A stretch of DNA of 64,000 bases from SZUA-36 sp963749115 (GCA_963749115.1 CAVVLP010000002.1:434001-498000); one strand, 5' to 3'. Positions 9,040 through 20,324 are shown, counted from the first letter of the stretch. Notes: generated by a model not told the origin, from the letters alone. Translations and numbers: made by a program.

Positions 9040-10728
9040 TAAGCGGATTGTGGTTCGCGCGATAACTGGCCGTAAAACCGGAGAATTAGCCAGAGCACGA
9101 CCAGCCCAATCGATATACCGAGCCACCAGGGGGAACCTAACGCAGTCATCAGGCTACCGAACAGGATGGCCGTGCCACCCACCGTCATCGCATAGGGCAA
9201 CTGTGTACGGACATGCTCGATATGGTCACAACCTGAGGCCAGTGAAGACAATATGGTGGTGTCGGAAATGGGTGAGCAATGGTCACCCCAGACCGCACCG
9301 GCCAGGATGGCGGAGATGGAGGAGTACAGGATGTGCATGTGCTCCGGACCCACCTGGCCCTGGGCTGTCATCACCGCCCAGGTCAAGCGGCATGACCAGT
9401 GGAAACAGAATACCCATGGCCCCCCAGCTGGAGCCGGTGGCAAAGGCAGCAATAGCCGCCAGGATGAAAACGATCGTGGGCAGCAGGAAGACCGGCAGGG
9501 TGTCACCTAGGACACTGGTTAAAAATTCCGCTGTCTTCAGTATGTCGGTCACTTCTCCGAGTGACCATGCAAGAATAAGGATGATCATTGCCATCAGCAT
9601 GGCACCGACACCATGAACCCAGGCATTGACGACTTCTTCGAGGTCCAGTATTTTCTGGCTCATGGACAGCACGGCGGCGGTCATCATCGAGCACAAAGAC
9701 GCCCACATCAGCGCCGTGTAGGAATTGGCATTGCCGATAATATCTTTCAGGGTCGGGTCGGCTATATCTGCAGAGGCCTCCATTCCTGTGACATACAGTC
9801 CGATCACCACGCCGAGAACCATGACCAGCACCGGGATATAGGCATTGAAAGCACGTTGCGGCTTGCCATCGACAGGGGCAAGGCTTTCTGCTTCCTGCGC
9901 GCTGGTCTTGAAGGGCTCATCGTGATCAGATCCGTGCATCTGGGCGCGTCGTTCTGATTCAAGCATCGGGCCGAAATCCCTGCCGCTGGCCGAAACCATG
10001 AGTACAAACAAAATGGCGAGGATCGGATAAAAGCTATAGGGAAGGGTGTTGAGAAATAAAAGGTAGGCTTCGGTATCAAGCCCGTCCATCTTGCTAAGCG
10101 AATCTCCAATGAGACCTATCTCATAGCCGATCCAGGTTGTTACGACCGCTATACAGGCCACTGGCGCCGCAGTTGAGTCGACGATATAAGCCAGTTTTGC
10201 ACGTGAAACACGCATTGAATCGGTCACCGGTCGCATGGTGTTTCCTACCACCAGTGTGTTGGCATAGTCATCAAAGAATATCGCCACACCCAAAGCCCAA
10301 GTTGCCACGCAGGCGTGGCGGGCTGAATCGGCCCACGCAACGATGTGATTAACGATACCCTGCATGCCACCATTGCGTGTAATGATGCTCACCATGCCGC
10401 CGACCATCATCGAGAACAGGACGATTGCGGCGTGGTCCGGATTGGAAAGTGCGTTTGCCACAAAGACCTGGAATGTATCCAGTAGACCGGTCCAGATACC
10501 AACCAGCCCAAAATCATTAATGATCCAGGCGCCCACCCAGATTCCAAGGAAAAGTGCAGGGATGACGCGTTTGATTGTAAGCGCGACTGCGATCGTCAGT
10601 AACGGTGGAACAATGGCTATCCAGCTTCCTGCTGCTTGTGGTGTGGTTTCTGCGGCGTTAGCAATGCTACTAATAAAAATGAGACAAATTACATAAAGTA
10701 TATTATTTATCTTATTGTTATATATCAT
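9039..10728 (-). CDS. NhaC-type Na+/H+ antiporter (frameshifted)
   Basis: A polytopic membrane protein of the NhaC antiporter family. The first frame (10728 to about 9385) has a signal-like hydrophobic N-terminus, repeated transmembrane helices, the FDDYANTLVVGN segment and the ATGSSWGAMGILFPLV signature. It then loses frame. The C-terminal third continues in another minus frame as TWAVMTAQGQVG, through WGDHCSPISDTTILSS, to a stop at 9039-9041. One indel near 9385, in the stretch encoding VMPL/TWAV, reconciles both halves. Its start ATG overlaps the stop of the DUF349 gene (TAATG at 10726-10730) and its stop overlaps the mfd start. If the indel is real, the antiporter would lose its last helices. 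Confidence 0.85.
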
Positions 10729-13437
10729 TAAGTGGTCTCCAGTATGGCAGATAAAGCTTTCTTGATGCGTTTGCCAAATGCGGCGAAGTCGGTTTCAGGC
10801 AAGGCATACAAACCCAGCCAGACCTTCTCTGACTCAAGCGCTTCCTCATTGGCCGGTTGCCTGGCTATTTCACCGGACATCGATTGTGCCAGACGGTCAA
10901 CCTGGTACTTCATACGCTGGTCCCGGTCTTCATCAGGTGATGGCAGCCCGGCAAGAAACTCCAGCGCGATGCACAGGGCGCGAGCCTGTGTGCGCATGCT
11001 GTCGACTTCCTTATCCGTCAGATCATTCGTGTTGCCTGCCAGGATGTCTTTACAGGTTTGATCCATGCTGGTCTCGATTTCGTCATCGGAACTGTCCCCG
11101 GGCCAGGCCTTGGTGACCCTGGCCTCGGTCTTTTTGCTTAGTGCACCCTTGGCAGTTTTGCCGGTGACGGTCAGCTCGTGCAGCAACGCAGATTTCAACC
11201 ACAGACGCTCACGGTTCGCTTTGACCTGTTGCTGTTGAGCCTGTTTTACCCGCTGCTCGTATTCCTCTACCAGGTTCTGAAATGACTGTACCAGCTTACG
11301 ATCGGGGTGTTCTATTTCCTTCCAGCCATCCTGGAGACCCTGGACCTTGCCATGCAGGCTGGATAAATCATCCTCGCTTTTCAAAATGTCCTTGAGCTCG
11401 GTACACAGTGCTTTTTGTGCTGCCAGCCGCTCGTCATCTGCGGCTCGAATACCCGCCTGCTGATCTTTCAATTCACTGAACAGGGGATCGAGATGAGCGC
11501 GAAACTGATTCCAGAGCTCCTGCTCCTTACTTCTCCACAGGCTACCCGCTGCTTTCCAGTTGGATTGCAATGATTTCGCCTGGGCGATGGCCTCGGTGCG
11601 TTCGGCCATATGTACCAATTGACTGGCGGCCCGGATCAGTTTCATCTTTTCAAGTTCCACGTCCTGGTAACGTGCTTGCATAGCGGCATTGGCTTTATCC
11701 AGTGTGGCTTTCAGTTTCCTGGCAAGTTTCTGGCGTTGATTTGCCGGCACCTGGTTGAGATCAGATAACTTCCTGCGTCCCCGGGTGACACCTTTGCTCA
11801 GTGCAGCCCAGTCGACCGGTTCAGCTTGTACCAACTGTTCCAATTCAGCACAGAAGGTAGCCAGTGCCTGCCCATGACGCGACTGAATTTCACTGCGTTT
11901 GTCGAGAAAAGGCTTGGCCGTATCAAATGCCGCGTGACCGGCAGCGCTGAACTTCCGCCACATCCACGGGGCGGCAGAAAACCGTTTATCACCCGGAATC
12001 TGTTCGCTTTGCTCCAGGTTTTTCCATTCCAGTTGCAGACTCTTGATCCGGTCGAGCAGGGCGTCCGGGTGCAGATCAGCCGCAGGTAGAACTTCCATTT
12101 CAGCAATCAGACGTTTGCGCACCTTGTTGTTTGACCAGTGTTGCCAGTCACGCAGTTCGCGCAAACGTGCCTGCATTGAGTTCATTTTATTGTTGAGTGT
12201 TTGCCAGTCCTTGTTCTTACCATGCCCTTTTACGGATTGCTGCAGTTTGGCACGGGTTTCGAGGGCCTTGTGCAATTCGCCCTGTTCCAGTTCGGTTTCA
12301 AGCTGTACCAGCATTTCCTGAGCCTGGCTGAGCTCCTTTTCGGACTGTTGGTGTTGTGCTTCGAGTACGGCTTCGAGTTTTTCAAGTGTGGCAGCGGCGG
12401 CCGTATAGTTATCCTGGTCTTCTGGATTCGGAGGGCTACAGCGTTTCCAGGTCTTCTCCAGTTGCTGTCGCATTTTGGCAATACTGGCTGCGCCGGGGTG
12501 TTCTGCATTTTCAGCTTCATAAACACCAATGTCAGCGCAAAGACGGGAAAGGGCCTCGTTGACCTGCGGGGAGTCTGGTTCCCCGGCAGGTGGATCCGGT
12601 ATCACTTTCGTTTCAACTACAGATTCAGTTGCCACCTCCGCCAGGGTTTGGGTAATGACGGGCGCCGGTGCGATCAGTCGGTCGCACGCACGCTGGTAAC
12701 GTTGGGTCATTTCGTTGCTGGCATGGGCGGCGATGCCCTGCCAGGCAGTATGTAATCCGTCAATTTCCGCTGTATTTCTTGCCTCGCTGTCGAGCGCCTG
12801 CTTTTCCAGTGTGCTACAGATTTTTATCGCTTCGATCTGAACCGCGTCGGGATCGGCCTGCTCAAGCAACTCTTCGTGCAGCCGTTCCTGTAATTTCGCA
12901 TAGAGTGATTTATCGGATTTTCTCAATGCATCGATGACCCGTTTCAGGGTCGTGTGCTGTGTGATCCGACTGGCGGCAAATTGACGATTTTCGGCATCAC
13001 CATCCTTGATGCAGCAATCCCCCAGTACGCCCTGTCGCTCAACCTTCATCAGGGCGGCACGCCGCAATTCAGTTTCGGGTGCATGTGCTGCAAGGTGTTC
13101 GATCAGATCGCGGTTTGACGTGATTTCAACGACCTGCATACGTATTTCAAGTGGCGGTCGGGACTCGTTTGAAGATGAGGCGAGTTGCCGGATGCGTTCT
13201 TCCAGCAGTTTTCTGACTTCGGGGTCCGTCTCATTGCCGTACAGTTTTAGAATGTTTTCCAGTTGGTGCAGTCTTTTGATCGCTGCCAAGCGTACCCGCT
13301 TGTCTTCGTCGTTACCGGCAATTTCAAGCAGCTTGCTGATCAGGTCCGGATGCTGTTCGCGTGGTAACGGCCTGGAGACGGATGTCAGCATCGTTACTTT
13401 GCCATTTTGGCTTGAAAAAAGTTTGTTTCCAGTTCAT
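10728..13437 (-). CDS. DUF349 domain protein (frameshifted near 5' end)
   Basis: A long (about 900 aa), highly charged protein with a HEAT-like N-terminal stretch (RVRLAAIKRLHQLENI) followed by several helical DUF349 repeats marked by Trp-Lys pairs such as LQLEWKNLEQ and LQSNWKAAGSLW. The function of this family is not established. The true start is probably ATG 13437 (MNWKQTFFKPKW), 4 bases after the dusB stop, because DUF349 proteins usually begin with such a W..FKPKWQ segment. That frame then shifts near 13358 into the main frame, where EQHPDLISKLLEIA follows. If one ignores the shift, the next ATG in the main frame is 13391. The 3' end overlaps the next start by one base. Confidence 0.75.
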
Positions 13438-13441
13438 GGGG

Positions 13442-14419
13442 TTAAGCTGCCAGTTGGGATGAATTGAGAAAGTGCTGTTCCAGTAGCTGGAGTTGCTCTT
13501 CCGCAGTTTGTACACGCATTAGATCATACAATATTTGTTTTGTATCCGGGCGCCCCTTCAGGTACCAGCCAATATGTTTACGCGCGACCTGTACGCCATG
13601 ACGCTCGCCGTAAAAATCATGCAGGCGCTGCAGGTGATCACGCATGACCGTATGGACTTCGGACGGCTGCGGAGGTGCCAGGACCTCCCCGGTTTGCAGG
13701 TAGTGGCTGAATTCCCTGAATATCCAGGGGTTTCCCTGCGCCCCGCGCCCTACCATCAAGCCGGCGGCACCGGTGAAATCAAGTACCTGCCTGGCCTGTT
13801 CTGCGGTGGTCACATCGCCATTGGCAAATACCGGCAGGGATATGCTTTGGCAGATCGTACGGATGGTTTCGTATTCGGCCTGGCCGTTGAAACGGTCAGC
13901 GCGGGTACGGCCGTGCACAGCCAGTGCAGCGATACCGCATGACTCCGCAATTTTTGCAACTTCAAGTCCATTGCGGTTACCGGTGTCAGGACCGGTTCGA
14001 ATCTTGAGTGTAACAGGTACATCAACGGCAGCGACCACCTCACTGAGTATCTCCTCGACCAAAAGGATATCTGACAACAACGCTGAACCACCGAGTTTGC
14101 CGCAGACTTTTTTGGCCGGGCAACCCATGTTGATATCAATGATCTGGGCACCGAGACCGACGTTGTATTTTGCGGCCTCCGCCAGTCTGCCAGGATCACT
14201 ACCGACGATCTGCACCGCAAGGGGGGCAGGTTCGCCTTTGAAATTGCTTCGCCATTTGGATTTACGGGTATGTTTGAGTTGCGGGTTCGAGCTGACCATC
14301 TCGGTCACGACATAACCCGCACCCAGTTCACGGCAAAGCTGACGGAATGGTCGATCGGTGACACCTGCCATCGGCGCCAGGGCAATGGGGTTGCTTAGTG
14401 TATAGGGTCCAATTTGCAT
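13442..14419 (-). CDS. dusB: tRNA-dihydrouridine synthase B
   Basis: DusB is an FMN enzyme that reduces uridine 17 in the tRNA D-loop. The N-terminal TIM barrel starts IGPYTLSNPIALAPMAGVTDRPFR. The catalytic cysteine lies in INMGCPAKKVCGKLGGSALL near residue 100. FMN-phosphate contacts are in the C-terminal GLMVGRGAQGNPWIF segment, followed by the helical tRNA-binding domain. The length of 325 aa fits DusB. In many gammaproteobacteria dusB precedes fis, but here a DUF349 gene follows 4 bases later and a traB-like gene precedes it by 30 bases. Confidence 0.95.
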   Translation of the reverse strand: MQIGPYTLSNPIALAPMAGVTDRPFRQLCRELGAGYVVTEMVSSNPQLKHTRKSKWRSNFKGEPAPLAVQIVGSDPGRLAEAAKYNVGLGAQIIDINMGCPAKKVCGKLGGSALLSDILLVEEILSEVVAAVDVPVTLKIRTGPDTGNRNGLEVAKIAESCGIAALAVHGRTRADRFNGQAEYETIRTICQSISLPVFANGDVTTAEQARQVLDFTGAAGLMVGRGAQGNPWIFREFSHYLQTGEVLAPPQPSEVHTVMRDHLQRLHDFYGERHGVQVARKHIGWYLKGRPDTKQILYDLMRVQTAEEQLQLLEQHFLNSSQLAA

Positions 14420-14449
14420 AGCAGCGGTTGATTGGTGTTCCAGGTTACA

Positions 14450-15692
14450 TTATGAACTCAGGGCATCGAAAATCTGAAATCCTGCGACCCAGGTGCCGAT
14501 AGCGGAACCGAGATTCGAGAAAAAGAATACCAGTAAAATGCGTGTCGCGGGATTTTTGAACCAGCCCTTCAGGCTGGTAGCATCATCCCGCAAATTTTCG
14601 AGATCAGAAACCTTTGGCTTGCGCAGCCATGATTCCACCAGGCCGGTGACCATACCCGCTGCAACTGCCGGGTTCAGCGAGGTTAACGGGGCGGCGACCA
14701 TGGCACTTAAGATCGTCAGCGGATGACCACGTGCGATCAATGCACCGAGTGCCGCCAGACCGCCATTGATAAGCACCCACAGGGTGACCAGTTGCCAGCC
14801 GAGTTCCGGGCTGCGTGAAAAACCGATCCAGAAACCGGTTAAAACCAGTGCAGCAATCACCCAGGGAACAAACTTGATCCAACGCTTGGGTGGCGGCAGT
14901 TGAGACAGGCTTTCGACCTCGGTCTGTGGATCTTCCTGGTCGGTGGCAAGGTATTTTGCCAGGCCCTCCAGGTGACCGGCACCGATCACGACCAGGATGC
15001 GTTTGCCGGCATTGTCCTTGTTTTCCTGGCGCAGACGTGCCGCCATAAAACGGTCACGTTCTGCAATCAGGGCCCCATACAACTCAGGCGACTTCTCGGC
15101 GAACTCGGTGAAGGTCGACTCGAGAATATCGCCTTCCTTGAGTTTTTCAATTTGCTCTTCATCAATCTCTTCAGAACTGACGGAACTCATGATCAGACCC
15201 GTAGTCAGCATAAAGCGTTTGTACCACGGTACCGCCCGATAGCTGCGTTTCAGGGTGGTTGCCAGGTCACGGTCAATGAGTTGCAACGGTATGTCGTGGG
15301 CGATGGCCGCATCGGCAGCGGCCTTGAGTTCGGCGCCGGGTTCGATACCAAATTGCTCGGCAATACGGCGCTGGTAGGCACCCAGGGCCAGGTTGGCCAT
15401 GACCAGACCCGCTTTTTTCTCGCGAATAATGCGATACAGGTCCATGTCCTTCCACTGTTGTTGCTTGGTCAGGGCCTGGTGGCGCGCCGGACAGAGTTCT
15501 GCGGCAATGGCATCGAAATTACCGCTGCCAGCCATTTCAGTGACCGCGGTTACGCTGGCGGGTGAGACATGGGCTGTACCCAGCAACACGTAATGAACAC
15601 CATCGCGGGTGATTTCCCTTGTTGGCTGTTCAGCAGGTGAATTGTTCCGGGGTCACCGTTTCCGGTGTTAATGAAGCTTCTGATTCAGGCAT
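14450..15692 (-). CDS. TraB family membrane protein (probable 5' frameshift)
   Basis: The protein has a TraB/GumN-type domain (LLGTAHVSPASVTAV at its start, internal histidines and glutamates of the metallohydrolase-like fold, VIGAGHLEGL near the middle). A C-terminal membrane part of about four helices follows from roughly residue 245. Family members are annotated as pheromone-shutdown-like and the bacterial role is unclear. Codons upstream of the clean frame (PTREITRDGVHYV) are typical of the family but contain no start before a TGA at 15653-15655. An ATG at 15692 opens MPESEASLTPETVTPE in another frame and would join at about 15635 after a single indel. Without that, the only start is GTG 15589, which removes the first beta-strand. 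Confidence 0.75.
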
Positions 15693-15768
15693 TGGGCTGT
15701 GAGAGCCTTCACCGAGGCTCTGTTAATTTTGAAAGGGCGCAAGGATAACGCAGAAGCGGAGCCCTTGC

Positions 15769-16053
15769 CTATTTTTCTATGACTGCCCCCGGATGCAAAA
15801 CGCTGAACAACACCAGGTCATATTCGAAATAGACACTGTAGGTGTCGTATTTCCAGCTTGAAATCGGTGGATCACCGACTGCAGAGGTCTTTTCAACCGG
15901 TGTTCCGAATTTTGCTTCGACGGTTGCTTTGTCCAGCCCGTTTTTCGGTAACTCCATGCGCTCCGACTGGCGCACCTCTTCAATTATCAATACATCAGCG
16001 CAAACTGCTTGAAATGCTACAGTCAGGATAAAAACCAGAACAATCCTTGCCAT
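15769..16053 (-). CDS. Small exported protein of unknown function, BamE/SmpA-like
   Basis: The chosen ATG gives a Sec signal peptide (MARIVLVFILTVAFQAVCA) and a mature part of about 75 residues. The mature segment MELPKNGLDKATVEAKFGTP followed by WKYDTYSVYFEYDLVLF resembles the short BamE/SmpA fold, in which a GMSK-type turn precedes a three-stranded sheet. An in-frame ATG 48 bases upstream would add a charged extension before the signal. It lies alone between the rsgA and traB-like genes on the same strand. The family call is an inference from pattern, not a confirmed match. Confidence 0.6.
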   Translation of the reverse strand: MARIVLVFILTVAFQAVCADVLIIEEVRQSERMELPKNGLDKATVEAKFGTPVEKTSAVGDPPISSWKYDTYSVYFEYDLVLFSVLHPGAVIEK

Positions 16054-16215
16054 CGTCTTTCTCCAACGTGATTTATTGTTTGTCCTTACCCAGAATACCA
16101 TAAAACTTATTAATCGCTTAAGGGTTAAATTTCAACATTGGCATTGCTCGCGATTGACCCGGTATTATGGCCGTTCGTGGCGTGTCACCTTCGGCGATTC
16201 AAAGCCGGTGTCCTG

Positions 16216-17121
16216 CTAAACGTTTTGCTCCAGTAAACGCAAATAGGACTGGTACCGCCAGTCCTGGATAAATCCATCGGCGACCGCCTGCTTGATTGCG
16301 CAATCCGGTTCGGATGCGTGCAGGCAATTATTAAAACGGCATTGGCCGAGCCACGGTTCAAATTCGATAAAGCCCACTGCGAGTTCGTCGTTTTCCAGTT
16401 TCCAGATACCGTATTCCCACACACCGGGTGAATCAATCAGGTAACCGCCATCGGTCAATTGATACAGGATGGTAGAGGTGGTGGTATGGGTACCTTTTCC
16501 GGTGGCTTTTGACAGTTCACCGGTCTGGATTTGCAGGTCGGGTATCAGTTGATTAATCAGTGAAGATTTACCCACACCCGATTGGCCGACAAGGATACTG
16601 GTCCTGTCTTTGAGGATCGACTGCAGACCGGTTATACCCGGAGCGGTTTTACATGATGTGCGTATGACGGTGTAGCCCAGGGCCTCATAGTCCGGCATAT
16701 GGGCCAGAACCTGCACGCCGTTGGCCGTTTCACCCGGCGCCACTTGCAGATCGGTCTTGTTGTAAACGATAACCGGTTCAATCCCGAGGCTATGCACGGC
16801 CAGCAGGTAGCGCTCCATCAGGTCACGTGAGGGCAGGGGGCGTGTGGCAACAACGATCAGAACCTGGTCGAGGTTGGCGGCAATAATATGTCTGCGTTGA
16901 CGATCATCTGTCCTGACAAATTCGTTTTTACGGGGCAGTACACGTTCAACCACCAACGAGGCCTCATCCGCCCGCGCAACAAGGACCCGGTCACCACAAT
17001 AGGGTCTTCCGACATTTCGCCTGTACTTGCAACGCTTACGTTCACCGTCATCTAAAAGGACGACACCCTGGCCACCGTAGGACACCAGTACCAGGGCTTC
17101 AGCGCGGGTTTCGCTTGTCAC
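16216..17121 (-). CDS. rsgA: Ribosome small-subunit-dependent GTPase RsgA
   Basis: RsgA is the circularly permuted GTPase that checks late 30S subunit maturation. An OB-fold comes first (residues about 10-70). The permuted G-domain follows, with the G4 motif NKTD before the G1 Walker A motif GQSGVGKSSL near residue 180 and a TTST switch region. The C-terminal zinc site Cys-X5-Cys..His..Cys is visible in CRFNNCLHASEPDC. The length of 301 aa is typical. It is divergent from orn, a pairing common in gammaproteobacteria. Confidence 0.95.
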   Translation of the reverse strand: MTSETRAEALVLVSYGGQGVVLLDDGERKRCKYRRNVGRPYCGDRVLVARADEASLVVERVLPRKNEFVRTDDRQRRHIIAANLDQVLIVVATRPLPSRDLMERYLLAVHSLGIEPVIVYNKTDLQVAPGETANGVQVLAHMPDYEALGYTVIRTSCKTAPGITGLQSILKDRTSILVGQSGVGKSSLINQLIPDLQIQTGELSKATGKGTHTTTSTILYQLTDGGYLIDSPGVWEYGIWKLENDELAVGFIEFEPWLGQCRFNNCLHASEPDCAIKQAVADGFIQDWRYQSYLRLLEQNV

Positions 17122-17232
17122 GTTCGGGCTTTAAGCTTCTGCATACACCTATTGTACCTGTCAATGGCAAATTGAACATGGCGCGAAGTGGCGTTGGTCG
17201 GTATAGTTCGCAAAACCAATGAAAAAGATCCT

Positions 17233-17796
17233 ATGACCGCTGAGACACAGACAAGACTGATTTGGATTGACCTGGAAATGACCGGGTTGGATACCATTAA
17301 CGATACCATTCTCGAGATTGCCACCGTTGTCACCGATGCTGACCTGAATGTCCTGGCTAACGGTCCTGTCTGTGCGATCCGTCACGATGATGCCGTTTTG
17401 AAAGCGATGGACGATTGGAATCGCAGCCATCATACGGATTCAGGTCTTTGGCAGCGGGTCGTATTCAGTTCCTACTCCATGTCTGCGGCGGAATCAGAGA
17501 CTATTCTGTTTCTGAAAGAATGGGTTGAAAAGGGTGTATCACCGATGTGCGGTAATAGCATCTGTCAGGATCGCAGGTTCTTACATCGTTTAATGCCGGA
17601 ACTGGAAAGCTGGTTTCATTACCGCAACCTCGATGTCAGTACCATCAAGATACTGGCCAACGAGTGGCTACCTGCCGAGCTACGGGAATACGACAAAGAA
17701 AATCGCCATGAGGCACTTTCTGATATTCGGGAATCCATCGAGGAATTGCGTTATTTTCGGCAGTTCATGGGTGAATTTGCCAGTCGGAGTGATTAG
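17233..17796 (+). CDS. orn: Oligoribonuclease
   Basis: Orn is the DEDDh 3'-5' exonuclease that degrades 2-5 nt RNA (nanoRNA) and pGpG. The acidic residues are visible: WIDLEMTGLD near the N-terminus (Asp and Glu), the aspartate of CGNSICQDRRFLHR in the middle, and the C-terminal ENRHEALSDIRESIEELRYF with the catalytic His and Asp. The 187-residue product starting MTAETQTRLIW matches the family length. A longer in-frame start 45 bases upstream is unlikely. It is divergent from rsgA. Confidence 0.97.
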   Translation: MTAETQTRLIWIDLEMTGLDTINDTILEIATVVTDADLNVLANGPVCAIRHDDAVLKAMDDWNRSHHTDSGLWQRVVFSSYSMSAAESETILFLKEWVEKGVSPMCGNSICQDRRFLHRLMPELESWFHYRNLDVSTIKILANEWLPAELREYDKENRHEALSDIRESIEELRYFRQFMGEFASRSD

Positions 17797-17962
17797 ATAT
17801 TTCCTGTAACTTACCCGCAACCAGAACTGACTTAACTTGATTCAAGCTTATTGGATTGATTGCGATCCAGTTTGAATTTTATCTCTCAAATTTAAATATT
17901 GACCCTTCACGGATTGCCCCGTGCTAACTAAGCTAAGGCTTTGATTCCACTCTGTCGGGGGA

Positions 17963-18075
17963 GCCAAGGGGGTGTGGTGTCTTGTTTCAGGACATGCTGT
18001 GAACCCATCCATGGGCGCGCGGTCGCGACTTCCTGTCGCTCACGGTCCCAAAACAAGACACCACACCCCCTCGGC
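17963..18075. repeat. Composite palindromic element 1 (25-bp inverted arms)
   Basis: The left arm 17963-17987 and right arm 18051-18075 are reverse complements at 24 of 25 positions. The 63-base interior on the minus strand begins GGGACCGTGAGCGACA. It holds a small hairpin with GCGAC and GTCGC arms and a 5-base loop. The same interior core occurs in the element at 18131-18241, in the opposite orientation, but the outer arms of the two are unrelated. The region has no coding gene. It lies between convergent orn and DUF885 genes. Confidence 0.75.
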
Positions 18076-18130
18076 TTTGTGCGTATGCATGGGTCAACGG
18101 TTTCTAATAGATGCACTCCGTTTGATGCTT

Positions 18131-18241
18131 AAGCTGGGGTGGGTACTGATTTATCGGGACCGTGAGCGACATGGATGTCGCGCCCGAGCCTACAGGACGT
18201 ACTTGTGGCGAGTCCTGGTAAGTCAGTACCCACCCCAGCGT
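18131..18241. repeat. Composite palindromic element 2 (23-bp inverted arms)
   Basis: Left arm 18131-18153 and right arm 18219-18241 are reverse complements at 21 of 23 positions. The interior begins GGGACCGTGAGCGACA at 18156 with a GCGAC/GTCGC hairpin (6-base loop). It also contains a second small inverted repeat AGGAC...GTCCT near 18194-18215. It shares its core, inverted, with element 1. The remaining bases of the 535-base gap between orn and the DUF885 gene show nothing else that I can recognise. Confidence 0.75.
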
Positions 18242-18331
18242 CCCCAAGCTAGCAGATGCAAGAAAGGGAGGCCGGGAGCTCGTCAAATACTGTCCAGCTA
18301 TGATCTTTGATGAACAGCTGTCGCCGTAACT

Positions 18332-20129
18332 CTAATTGTGAGCTTGATAGTCCTTAATCCACGCCTCGACATGCGCGCGCAATTGCAGTAAAGGGATGGT
18401 TCCATTCTCCAGTATCCGGTCGTGAAACTCACGGATATCAAAATCGTCACCCATCGCTTCTTCCGCCATTTTCCGCAGTGCCAGTATTTCAAGACCACCC
18501 GAATCATAAGCGGTCAACTGACCGGGAAGAATGGCGATACGGTCGACCATTTCGTCACCCATGGATTCCGGAAAACGACCGGACTCCATCATGAATTCAA
18601 TGGCCTCTTCACGTGTCCAGCCAAACAGGTGAATACCGGGGTCGACAACCATGCCCCGTGCTGGCCAGGCCCGGCGTTTGATGGGACCGGTGGTTGTGGT
18701 GTACAAGCCCATTTCCTCGGCCAGTGCTTCCGAGTAACGCGCCCAGCCTTCTCCCGGTCCTGAGAACCAGATGATCTGCGTGATCGGATGCAAGCCTTCG
18801 ACGGACTGGCCGACAGCCACCTGTAAATGGTGACCGGGCCAGGCTTCGTGAAAGGCAACGGCTTCAGCATTACCACGTGACTGCTCTTCTGGCTCATACA
18901 GCGGAATTCTGTATTCTCCCGGGCGATCTGCATTGCCGGGTCGATAGTGTGCGGACATACCGGTGCCTTCTTCATGTTCTTCGAATGGCACGACCTCAAC
19001 GGCGCGCGCAGGCATATTGCCGACCCACAGTAGGCATTTCCGATTGCGCCCGTTGAACCATGTCGCGGGAAAACTGCAACAACTCATCTGCATCGGAAAA
19101 CCTGTCAGAGGGATCTGCTTTTGCCTTATCCAGGATAGCCTTGAAGTCATCCAGGCCATAGGCCGCTAGCCCCAATTCAATGACCTTGGCTTTGTTGGCG
19201 GCAACGGTTGCCTGCCCAAGCTCAAAGACTTCCTTGCCGCTGCGTGTCAGCGTTGTGTAGGCCTGCAATGAAGCCTCATAACAGGCCAGACCATCAGGAT
19301 TCGCTGTTACTGTGAGTTCCTCCCGTGCTCGCGACATATAGATGCCAGCGAGGAAGTCACGATATTTTTGTAAGGCCGGGTAAATCTGGTTTGTCACTAT
19401 TTCGGCCGTTGCAGCTGCAAACGCTTCATTTTCATCGCGAATTGCGGGTGAATAGAAAGGTGACTCCTCCAACTCCAGTGACAGTAGACCATCTACCTGA
19501 TCGATCACCCGTTGTACGACTGATTTCGGTGCCGAATAGCCGAGTTCCATCCCATGCCCCAAATGCACAATTTCCTGGTCGATATACGCCGCCATTTTTG
19601 ACCAGCGAGTTAAAGACTGCTCTCTCAGCTCAGCCGTGCCAACTGGTTGCAACTGCGCAATCTGCGCGTAACCGGAGTGCCAGCCACCCATCTGGTTCAC
19701 ATTCCACAGATCGGTTCGGCAAATGCGCAGGGCTACAGAGGCGCGGAGTTCCTGCAAGAGATATGCATGTGTGATCCATTCACTGCGGCCTCTGAGCGTG
19801 CTGACATCAATGCTCTCGAGTTCTTCGAGCATCTCGTCTTCCAATGTTTGAAGCGCCTGTCTGGCGGACAGACTGTTGTCTTCCATTCCGTCATGGCGGG
19901 GTAGTTCTATACCTGAAAAATAGGCAACCTCGGGAGTTTCCTTTAGCGTCACAGCATAATAATGATCAGCAAGCGTATTGATTGAACTCGCAGCTTCAAC
20001 GGCGGGATCAGGCGCTGCCGGCTCTGCAATTGATTCAGTGGCAGGTGTGCTTTCCTGTTTGCAGGCAGAAAGTAAAACGATACTGGTGGTGAATAAAAAC
20101 ACTTGCAGAGGCCGGGATGTTGTTTTCAT
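18332..20129 (-). CDS. DUF885 family lipoprotein, putative metallocarboxypeptidase (frameshifted)
   Basis: The start at 20129 gives a lipoprotein signal with lipobox LLSAC, so the enzyme is probably membrane-anchored in the periplasm. A longer in-frame start exists but would bury the signal. The C-terminal half carries the zincin-like FHEAWPGHHLQ motif that marks DUF885 proteins and a DSGGLEILALRKMAEEAMG helix. The first frame ends about codon 370 (...SEMPTVG). The second continues NMPARAVEVVPFEEHEE, so a single indel near 19022 joins them. Joined length is about 599 residues, normal for the family. Substrates are unknown. Confidence 0.8.
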
Positions 20130-20324
20130 GAGGTTTCCAGTTTTGCTATTGGTTTGAAGACTCAACAGACACATGATGACAAATGATTGAAGGATATTAG
20201 CCCTTTTAGATGTGCTTGACGAACCCCCATTGAAATGCTGACAAACGGCTTTGCGAATTTCCCTTTTCGAGAGCGGACTCACTGGTATCATGACGCAACT
20301 TTATCTTAGTAAGGAAACATTCAA

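Noticed and set aside
5680..9616. Long open frames on the plus strand across mfd and the nhaC-like gene
   Set aside because: They lie opposite strongly conserved coding frames, have no ribosome sites or recognisable domains and are antisense shadows.
15701..15721. Hairpin upstream of the traB-like gene
   Set aside because: AGAGCC/GGCTCT arms are short and lack a T-run on the transcribed strand, so it is not called as a terminator.
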